64,000 nt of DNA, taken from the NCBI GenBank assembly GCA_035304345.1, contig DATGQE010000022.1, forward strand, positions 1-64,000. Reading direction: 5' to 3'. This DNA is from IDS-8 sp035304345 (GTDB taxonomy: Bacteria > Pseudomonadota > Gammaproteobacteria > Steroidobacterales > Woeseiaceae). Positions 52,207-59,105 of this stretch are shown here, in pieces (the stretch's first letter is position 1; each line of letters begins with the position of its first letter). Below the pieces are notes generated by a model. The model ran no database searches. It was not told the origin of the DNA and saw nothing but the letters and a program-made list of their open reading frames with translations. Position numbers and translations under genes: made by a program.

Positions 52207-54341
52207 GACGGCATACCCGAATGATGGTCCTGCTGGCTGCCGGCTGGCTGTGCGCCGCGGCGGCCGTGCAGGCCCAGGAGGTCGTGATCGACCGCCAGGT
52301 ACGGGCCGGCGAGCTGACGCTGTTCCCGTCGGCCGCCAACCCGAACCAGTACTACTACGTCGCGGACCGGGCGCGGCTGGCGACGAACGCCGACGGGCGC
52401 CCGGCATTCTCGTTCCTGCGCTACGTCGAGCCGGCCGCTTCGGCCGACACGGACGCCGACAAGGCGGCCGGCGGCGGTATCGTGCATGCCGTCGTCGAGC
52501 TGGGCGTGCCGGACGACGTGCTCGACGACGCCCGCTCGGAGCTCCGGCGCGTGAACCCGAACGGAACGATCGCCGGCCCGGTCGCGTTCAAGTCCGGGAC
52601 GTTCGCGCTCATCTCCTCGTTCGCCGCCCCGGGCTCGGAATTCACCGACCAGGTGCTCGGCGTGGGCAAGGCGCCGCTGCTCGAGAACGCGAAAGCCGCG
52701 GTGTCCCTGAGCCTGACGCGGAAGGGTGCGGAGGTGCTGTGGGAATCGTTCCGCAGCGGCACTCCCGACATCTCGTTCTCGTTCGAGATGGACATCGACG
52801 GCTTCCGCTCGCCGATGCAGGCCACGATCGAGGCCGATTTCGAGCGCATCTACGCGCACGACAACTTCGCCGCGGGCGTCGCGACGCCGTACCTGCAGGG
52901 GGAGATCGAGGCCACCTTCGAGGATTTGCGGCGCAACGGCGCGATCAAGGTCACGCAGGTCGGCTCGGACGAGAAGATGGACGCGCTGATCGCGACGGCC
53001 TACGACCGGCTGACGCAGCTCATGTTCGACCGGGCGGATTCGTCCGGCACGCCGACGACCGCCGACCTCGCGGGCGCCGGCGGCACCGACGGGATGCTGA
53101 GCAAGGCGTCCGCGCTCCTCGAGGCGCGGCGCAGCGAAACCCGCGCCGCCAACGAGGCGGCACGCGAGCGCAACGCGCAGAACGCCGGGCTCCGCGCTGC
53201 GGCGGCGGGCACGCGCGCGCGCCTCGAGCAGACGCAGGCACGCGTCGAGGCCGCCGAATCCGGGGCGACGGCGCTCGACGAGCGTGCGGCGAGTGCGCGC
53301 GAGATTGCCGAGCGCTATCGGGAGCGCGCGCAGGCCGCGACGGACGATGCCGAGCGCGAGAACCTGCAGCAGCTCGCACAGCAGTGGACGCAGCAGGCGG
53401 AACGCTACGAGAACACCGCCAGGGAGCGGCGCACGGAAGCCGACACGCACCGCCAGGAGCTCGCCGCTCACCAGGCCGAGGCGGCCGAAGCCGAAAGCCG
53501 GGCGGAAAGCGCCGGTCCCGACGAGGAGCTCGAGGAGCTGCCGTCGCTGGCGATCGTGGCGTCGTACAAGATGAAGCGCGTGCGCCAGTCGGGCAAGTTC
53601 ACGATCGACCTGAACAAGTACACGGTCAGCACGCTGTCGCATCGCTTCGACCAGAACATCGGCGACCTCACCCGCTTCGTCGAGGACGAGCGCGTGTTCC
53701 GCACCGTCAACATCGCGGATTCGGCTTTCCGCCAGCGCGAAATCCCCGTGTTCATCGACGGGCTCAACGCCGCCGATTTCGGCCAGTACGTCAATTTCGT
53801 CACCGTGACCCTGCGCAAGCGGCACGAGAACGGCACGATGTCGACGGACGAGATCCGGATCGACCGCAACAACTTCCAGCAGGCGGCCAACAACTTCAAG
53901 CTCGCCTACGCGCGCCTCGGCGACTCGGGTGCCGGATTCCTCGAGTACGAGTACCGCGTGCTGTGGAACTTCTTCGGCGGTGCCGAGGTGGACGAGCCGT
54001 GGCGGTCGTCGACCCGCAGCGGTATCTCCGTGGTGCCGCCGTACCAGCCGCGGAGCGTGTTCCTCGAGGCGCGGCCGGAGGACCTGGCAGCCGCCAACGT
54101 CCGCTCCGTGGACGTGCGCCTCTATTACACGCTCGGCGATTCGGTGCAGTCGAAGCGGCTTTCGCTCCGGCCGCGTGACGGGCAGGACCTGTCGGCCACG
54201 ATCGACTTCATGCTGCCTGCCGACCGTTACGACTACGAGTACGAGATCGACTGGCGGCTCGCCGATGGCACGCGGGTGTCGTCCGGCCGGGTCAGGAGCG
54301 AGGACGGCACCCTGTATTTCGACGAGATCGAGGAGGGCTAG
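52203..54341 (+). CDS. Exported coiled-coil protein of the paralogue operon (sixth gene)
   Basis: A 712-residue protein with signal peptide (MVLLAAGWLCAAAAVQAQE). Module 1: LTLFPSAANPNQYYYVADRARLATNADGRPAFSFLRYVE, IVHAVVELGVPDDVLDDARSELRRVNP, FKSGTFALISSF and GAEVLWESFRSGTPDISFSFEMD. A coiled coil rich in Ala/Glu/Arg/Gln spans residues about 297-440. The middle module, ASYKMKRVRQSGKFTIDLN, FVEDERVFRTVN, FVTVTLRKRHENG, is followed by the C-module FLEYEYRVLWNFFGG, VRSVDVRLYYTL and RYDYEYEIDWRLADG. The ATG overlaps the previous stop. The coiled coil suggests multimerisation. Confidence 0.74.
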   Translation: MRRHTRMMVLLAAGWLCAAAAVQAQEVVIDRQVRAGELTLFPSAANPNQYYYVADRARLATNADGRPAFSFLRYVEPAASADTDADKAAGGGIVHAVVELGVPDDVLDDARSELRRVNPNGTIAGPVAFKSGTFALISSFAAPGSEFTDQVLGVGKAPLLENAKAAVSLSLTRKGAEVLWESFRSGTPDISFSFEMDIDGFRSPMQATIEADFERIYAHDNFAAGVATPYLQGEIEATFEDLRRNGAIKVTQVGSDEKMDALIATAYDRLTQLMFDRADSSGTPTTADLAGAGGTDGMLSKASALLEARRSETRAANEAARERNAQNAGLRAAAAGTRARLEQTQARVEAAESGATALDERAASAREIAERYRERAQAATDDAERENLQQLAQQWTQQAERYENTARERRTEADTHRQELAAHQAEAAEAESRAESAGPDEELEELPSLAIVASYKMKRVRQSGKFTIDLNKYTVSTLSHRFDQNIGDLTRFVEDERVFRTVNIADSAFRQREIPVFIDGLNAADFGQYVNFVTVTLRKRHENGTMSTDEIRIDRNNFQQAANNFKLAYARLGDSGAGFLEYEYRVLWNFFGGAEVDEPWRSSTRSGISVVPPYQPRSVFLEARPEDLAAANVRSVDVRLYYTLGDSVQSKRLSLRPRDGQDLSATIDFMLPADRYDYEYEIDWRLADGTRVSSGRVRSEDGTLYFDEIEEG

Positions 54342-54343
54342 AC

Positions 54344-55318
54344 ATGCGCGTTTCGGGAATGATCACCGCCGGGCTGGCAGTCCTGGCACTGGCCGCCGGC
54401 AGCGCCCTCGCCCAGGAGGACGAAGCGGAGGGCTGCAGCGTCTGCGAGTTCGATGCCGAGACCATCGTCGGCTCGACCACGCACTACCGCGAGTTCCTCG
54501 ATCGCATGGCGGCCGCGGAGGTGCCACTGCGCGAGTACACCCAGGACTCGCTGACGTCCATCGAGATGGGCTCCGGGCACGCGGTGCGGGATTTCTCGCG
54601 CTGGTACCGGCACCGGATCGAGCAGCAGAACGCCGAGGAGCTCCAGAGCCGGATGATCGCCGAGTTCCTCGGCGAGGCGCTGACGCTCGGGCTCAACTAT
54701 TTCCTGCCGGGCTCCGGCGCCGTCGCCAATGCGATCCGCGGCTACGGCAGCCGGGCCTACGGCGTGCTGGTCAGCCGGATGCCGGACGGCAGCAACGACC
54801 CGGCGCCTTACCTGCAGCGGATCAGCGAGGACCTGGAAGACGGCACCGACCAGCTCCAGGCGTTCATCATCGACATGTTTCACGGCACCGACGACCAGGC
54901 GCTGCGGGACCAGATGGACATGATCAAGATGGAGTACGTCTGGGAGAAGGAATGGCAGCGTGAAGAGGGTCACCCCGACGCGAGCCGGCGCTCGCCGGGC
55001 GACAACACGCGCCGGCTCCTGCGCGAGATCGGGATCGGACCCGGAGGGCGGACCACCGTCGCGGCGGTGCACGAACGGGTCCTGAAGAAGCTCATCAAGG
55101 ACGTCTATTGTGCCCAGCTCCGGGGCAACCCGGTGATGAGCTGCGAAAGCGACGCCTGGCTCGCCGACCAGATTGCCACCGGCATGGCGCTGCGCCTGAT
55201 CGCCGCGGAGGGCGATCCGGCCCGCATGTACAGCATCGGCGACGCGGCGCAGCTCCGCCGGATCTGCGCGGCTGAGCCGAGCCACTGGGCCTGGCAGAAC
55301 GCGGACTGCCGGCGGTGA
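54344..55318 (+). CDS. Exported protein of unknown function, last gene of the operon
   Basis: A 324-residue exported protein with signal peptide (LAVLALAAGSALAQE). It lacks the modules of the preceding genes and looks alpha-helical. A CSVCEFDAETIV motif (CxxC) follows the signal. A hydrophobic stretch LTLGLNYFLPGSGAVANAIRG near residue 110 resembles a membrane-inserting or glycine-rich helix. Then come ALRDQMDMIKMEYVWEKEW and a terminal half with paired cysteines (DVYCAQLRGNPVMSCES, LRRICAA, NADCRR). It begins two bases after the sixth gene and precedes the strong terminator. I do not recognise a family. Confidence 0.68.
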   Translation: MRVSGMITAGLAVLALAAGSALAQEDEAEGCSVCEFDAETIVGSTTHYREFLDRMAAAEVPLREYTQDSLTSIEMGSGHAVRDFSRWYRHRIEQQNAEELQSRMIAEFLGEALTLGLNYFLPGSGAVANAIRGYGSRAYGVLVSRMPDGSNDPAPYLQRISEDLEDGTDQLQAFIIDMFHGTDDQALRDQMDMIKMEYVWEKEWQREEGHPDASRRSPGDNTRRLLREIGIGPGGRTTVAAVHERVLKKLIKDVYCAQLRGNPVMSCESDAWLADQIATGMALRLIAAEGDPARMYSIGDAAQLRRICAAEPSHWAWQNADCRR

Positions 55319-55353
55319 ACGCGACAGAGGTGCGCATTCAGGGATGAATGCGA

Positions 55354-55393
55354 AGGCCCCCGCGCGCTTCGCTCACGCGCGGGGGCCTCTTTT
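55354..55393 (+). terminator. Strong intrinsic terminator after the paralogue operon
   Basis: A 13-base-pair stem (AGGCCCCCGCGCG at 55354-55366 with CGCGCGGGGGCCT at 55376-55388) around a nine-base loop, followed by CTTTTCC. It lies between the operon's last stop codon and the opposite-strand small gene and ends the operon transcript. On the minus strand there is no T-run after the stem, so termination is stronger in the plus direction. Confidence 0.85.
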
Positions 55394-55394
55394 C

Positions 55395-55589
55395 CTACTC
55401 GCGCGCGGCAACCACCGCTTCGGCGGCGGGGACCGCGGCGCTCGCGGCACGCTGGCCCTGCTCCTCCGGGCAGCAGCAGGGGCCCATCAGGATCTTCGCC
55501 ACCAGGATGGCGATCAGCGCGCCCGCGAAGCCGCCACCGGCGGCGGACAATGCATACACGGTCTGTGGGGGACGACTTCCTTCGGCCAT
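55395..55589 (-). CDS. Small membrane protein with CCC motif
   Basis: A 64-residue protein with one hydrophobic helix (SAAGGGFAGALIAILVAKILMG) followed by PCCCPEEQG, three adjacent cysteines at the membrane exit, and an Ala-rich tail. The ATG at 55589 has GGAG seven bases upstream on the minus strand, which supports it as a real gene. The cysteines could bind metal, a lipid or a disulfide partner. It is convergent with the operon's terminator and diverges from the ECF sigma gene. Function unknown. Confidence 0.6.
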   Translation of the reverse strand: MAEGSRPPQTVYALSAAGGGFAGALIAILVAKILMGPCCCPEEQGQRAASAAVPAAEAVVAARE

Positions 55590-55734
55590 GCGCGTACTCC
55601 TCGATAACCAGAACGGTAAATGGCGCCATAGAGCCGCGCCGATTGTAGTAAGTTATGCGCAGGCCGCACACTGCGACGTGCGCAAGGGGGATTCGCGGCC
55701 AGGGACTGGAAATGCGCTCAGGAACGAGGCGGTC

Positions 55735-56313
55735 ATGGCCAGGCACGGCCGTCTAGCCGGCCCTGCGCCGTCGGTGACGATGCTGCTGCATCACTGGCGT
55801 GCCGGCGACAAGGCAGCCCTCGAGCGGCTCACGCCGATGATCTACGAGGATCTGCGCCGGATCGCGGCGCGGGCGCTCCGCTCCGAGCGCAGCGGCCATA
55901 CCCTGCAGGCGACCGCGCTGGTCCACGAGGCTTTCGCACGGCTCGTCGACGCGGACGTCGCCTGGCAGGACCGTGCCCATTTCTTCGCCATCGCCGCCCG
56001 CCTGATGCGCCGCATACTCACCGACTACGGCCGTGCCCGGCAGCGCGACAAGCGCGGCGGCGGGATGCGGCCGGTCACGCTGCACGAAGCCGGTGAGACG
56101 CCTTGCGAAACGGACCGCCTGGTCGAGATCGACGACGCGCTGGAACGGCTCGCGCGCATCGACCAGCGCAAGAGCGACGTGCTGGTGCTGCACTTCTTCG
56201 GTGGCATGACTTACGACGAAATGGCCGAAGCGCTCGGGATCTCGCCGGCCACGGTGGATCGCGACCTGCGGCTGGCGAAAGCCTGGCTCGCCAATGAGCT
56301 CGCGGACCATTGA
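55735..56313 (+). CDS. ECF-family RNA polymerase sigma factor
   Basis: A 192-residue extracytoplasmic-function sigma factor. Region 2 reads GDKAALERLTPMIYEDLRRIAARALR with VHEAFARLVDADVAWQDRAHFFAIAARLMRRILTDYGRAR. Region 4 has LERLARIDQRKSDVLVLHFFGGMTYDEMAEALGISPATVDRDLRLAKAWL. This is the ECF type that accompanies TPR protein kinases in proteobacteria and planctomycetes. The ATG at 55735, with GAGG upstream, is chosen; the longer frame upstream crosses the promoter region. Its stop overlaps the kinase start by 20 bases. No anti-sigma gene is adjacent; the kinase probably provides control. Confidence 0.91.
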   Translation: MARHGRLAGPAPSVTMLLHHWRAGDKAALERLTPMIYEDLRRIAARALRSERSGHTLQATALVHEAFARLVDADVAWQDRAHFFAIAARLMRRILTDYGRARQRDKRGGGMRPVTLHEAGETPCETDRLVEIDDALERLARIDQRKSDVLVLHFFGGMTYDEMAEALGISPATVDRDLRLAKAWLANELADH

Positions 56314-58966
56314 GCTCACGCCGGAGCGCTGGCGCCGCGTCGAGGAGCTGTTCGCCGCCGCCCAGGCCCGCGATCCGGCCGCGAGAAGCGCGTACCTTGC
56401 CGAGGCGTGCGGTGACGATGCCGAGCTGCGCCGCTACGTCGAGTCGCTGCTCGGCGCCGATCCGGCAATAGCCTCGAGCGTGGAAGACGCCATCTCCCGC
56501 ACCGCCCGGGAGGCGTTCGCGGACGAGCGGGAGGCGGAGGACGGCATCGCCGGAACGCGTATCGGCGCCTACCGCATCGAGCGGCTGCTCGGCTACGGGG
56601 GCATGGGGGTGGTCTACCTCGCCCGGCGCGACGACCGGCAGTTCGAGCGCCAGGTCGCGATCAAGCTCGGCAAGCGCAGGCTGCTCGATCCGATGACCGA
56701 GGCACGCCTGCGCAGCGAACGGCAGATCCTGGCCAATCTCGATCACCCGAACGTCGCACGCCTGCTGGACGGCGGCACCACGGAAGACGGGGTGCCTTAC
56801 CTCGTCATGGAGTACATCGACGGCATCCGCATCGACGAGTATTGCGACCGCCATCGCCTCTCCATTCGGGAGCGGCTCGAGCTGTTCCGCGTGATCTGCG
56901 ATGCCGTTCACTACGCTCACCAGGCCCTCGTCGTCCACCGCGACATCAAGCCGTCGAACATTCTCGTGACGGCGAAGGGCGAGCCGAAGCTGCTCGATTT
57001 CGGCATTGCCAAGCTGGTCGACGCGGAAGGCGTGGCCGGCGACGGCCTGACCCGCACCGGGGTCGCGGTGCTGACGCCGGAGCACGCCTCCCCCGAGCAG
57101 CTCGCGGGCCGGCCGGTGACGACGGCGACCGACGTCTACGCCCTGGGCGTCCTGCTGCACCAGCTCCTCACCGGCCTGCCGCTGCACGACCTGCAGGGCC
57201 TGTCGCCGGCCGAGGTGGCGCGCACCGTGTGCCAGGTGCCGCCGCTGAAGCCGAGCGACCGGCTGGCCGCCGCGCAGCGTGCTCGCGGGGACTCCGTCGG
57301 GCTCAGGGCGGTAGCGCGCGACCGCCAGCTCCAGGTCGAGTCGCTCATCAGGACGCTGAAAGGCGACCTCGACACGATCGTGCTCAAGGCGGTGCACAAG
57401 GAGCCGGAGCGCCGCTACGTTTCGGCCGCCAAGCTGTCGGACGACGTCGACGCGTACCTGAAGTCGCTGCCGATCTCGGCGCAGCCGGACTCGTGGGCCT
57501 ACCGGACCGGCAAGTTCGTGCGCCGGCACAAGCTCGCCGTGGCGATGTCCGGCGCGTTCCTGGCCGTGCTCTACACGATGCTGGTGGCCCTGTTCGTGCA
57601 GAACGAGCGCATCATGGCGGAACGCGACCATGCACGGGAGATCGCGCGGTTCCTCGAGGACATCTTCACGTCTCCCGACCCGGCCAACACGCGCGGGCTC
57701 GACATCACCGCCAAGGAGATCCTCGCGACCGGCGCGGCGCGCATCACGACGGAGCTCGCGAACAAGCCCGAGATCCAGTCCTCGCTCATGGAGACCATCG
57801 GCCGGGTGTACCTCAACCTCGGCGAGTACGCGCCGTCGATCGACATGCTCGAGAAGTCCCTGGAGCTCCGGATGGAGACGCTGGGCAGCGATCATCCCAC
57901 GGTCGCCCAGGCGAAGAACGAGCTCGCCGCGGCGCTGATCCGGAAGGCCGAGTACACGCGCGCCCGCACCCTGCTCGAGGAATCGCTCGAGCTCAACCGT
58001 CGCGAGCAGGGCGCTGCCTCCCGGGAGGTCGCCGAAAACCTGTACAACCTCGCGGAGCTGCACCTCGCCATGGGCGAGCTCGACAGCGCCGAGCGGTACG
58101 CGAAGGAGAGCATCGACATCTACACGCCGATCCAGGCGGAGCACGCGATCGAGCTCGCGGAAGCGAAGAACGCGCTCGCGAGAATCCTGCAGGTGCGCGG
58201 CGATCTCGACCGGACGGAAGCCTTGCTGCGCGAGGCCATCGGTATCGTGGAAGCGAGGGCCGGCAGCGATCACCCGCTGATGGCGTACTACCTCCAGAAT
58301 CTCGGCGTTCTCCTCAAGTCGAAAGGGGATCTCGACGCGGCGGAGCGGACCCTGAACGAGGCGATCGACGCCGCGCGCCGCATCCTCGGAGAGAAGCACG
58401 ATCTCGTGGCGACGACGCTGGCGATCCAGGGCTCGCTCCTGCACGGCCGGGGCGATTACCCGGCGGCGGAGCAGGCGTATCGCGAGGCACTCGCGCTCGA
58501 CGCCGAGGCGCGGGGCGAATCGCACCCGTTCGTGGGCTACGACATGACCAGCCTCGCCATGCTGCTGCACGACAAGGGCGACCTGGCCGGCGCCGAATCG
58601 CTCCTCGGGGGTGCGCTCGCCATCTATGCCGAGTCGCTCGACGAGAACCACCAGTACGTCGCTTCGGCGCTGACCGAGCTCGGGGCCGTGCTCACGAGCG
58701 CCGGGCGCCCCGGCGAGGCGCTCGCGCACCTCGAGCGCGCGCTCGAGATTCGCCGCCTGGACTACGCGGAGGACACGGTGTTCTTCGCCTCTACGCTCTC
58801 GGAGTACGGCAGCGCGCTCCTGGCGCTCGGCGACACGGACCGGGCCCGTCCCCTGATCGAGCGCAGCGCCGCGGTGCTCGCCGAGCATGACGACCGCCGC
58901 GCGCGGCGGGCGCGCATGGCGCTCGCGCACCTGCAGGAAACGGCATCCGCCCACGCGCCGCCCTGA
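56294..58966 (+). CDS. Transmembrane Ser/Thr protein kinase with TPR repeats
   Basis: An 890-residue kinase coupled to the ECF sigma factor. The Hanks-type domain (about 90-390) has the glycine loop GYGGMGVVYLARR, K124 (VAIK), H215-R-D217-IKPSN for catalysis, D235 in DFG, and the APE-equivalent EHASPEQL. A single transmembrane helix (AVAMSGAFLAVLYTMLVALFV, about 415-435) leads to a periplasmic or cytoplasmic part of eight or more TPR units (for example AKNELAAALIRKAEYTRARTLLEESLELN and SLAMLLHDKGDLAGAESLLGGALAIYAE). The first 85 residues match the usual helical N-terminus of such kinases. It probably phosphorylates the sigma factor or an associated regulator. Confidence 0.92.
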   Translation: MSSRTIELTPERWRRVEELFAAAQARDPAARSAYLAEACGDDAELRRYVESLLGADPAIASSVEDAISRTAREAFADEREAEDGIAGTRIGAYRIERLLGYGGMGVVYLARRDDRQFERQVAIKLGKRRLLDPMTEARLRSERQILANLDHPNVARLLDGGTTEDGVPYLVMEYIDGIRIDEYCDRHRLSIRERLELFRVICDAVHYAHQALVVHRDIKPSNILVTAKGEPKLLDFGIAKLVDAEGVAGDGLTRTGVAVLTPEHASPEQLAGRPVTTATDVYALGVLLHQLLTGLPLHDLQGLSPAEVARTVCQVPPLKPSDRLAAAQRARGDSVGLRAVARDRQLQVESLIRTLKGDLDTIVLKAVHKEPERRYVSAAKLSDDVDAYLKSLPISAQPDSWAYRTGKFVRRHKLAVAMSGAFLAVLYTMLVALFVQNERIMAERDHAREIARFLEDIFTSPDPANTRGLDITAKEILATGAARITTELANKPEIQSSLMETIGRVYLNLGEYAPSIDMLEKSLELRMETLGSDHPTVAQAKNELAAALIRKAEYTRARTLLEESLELNRREQGAASREVAENLYNLAELHLAMGELDSAERYAKESIDIYTPIQAEHAIELAEAKNALARILQVRGDLDRTEALLREAIGIVEARAGSDHPLMAYYLQNLGVLLKSKGDLDAAERTLNEAIDAARRILGEKHDLVATTLAIQGSLLHGRGDYPAAEQAYREALALDAEARGESHPFVGYDMTSLAMLLHDKGDLAGAESLLGGALAIYAESLDENHQYVASALTELGAVLTSAGRPGEALAHLERALEIRRLDYAEDTVFFASTLSEYGSALLALGDTDRARPLIERSAAVLAEHDDRRARRARMALAHLQETASAHAPP

Positions 58967-59105
58967 CGCTCGCCCGGCCGGCCCGGCACCTGGCCGCGAC
59001 GCTTAGTCGGGGCGCTGACAAGTGGTATCGTGACGTCCCGGAACATCGGTACTCTGCCGGAAGCCGGCCAACCGTTACGCTTATCGCCTCACGGGAGCCA
59101 GGACC

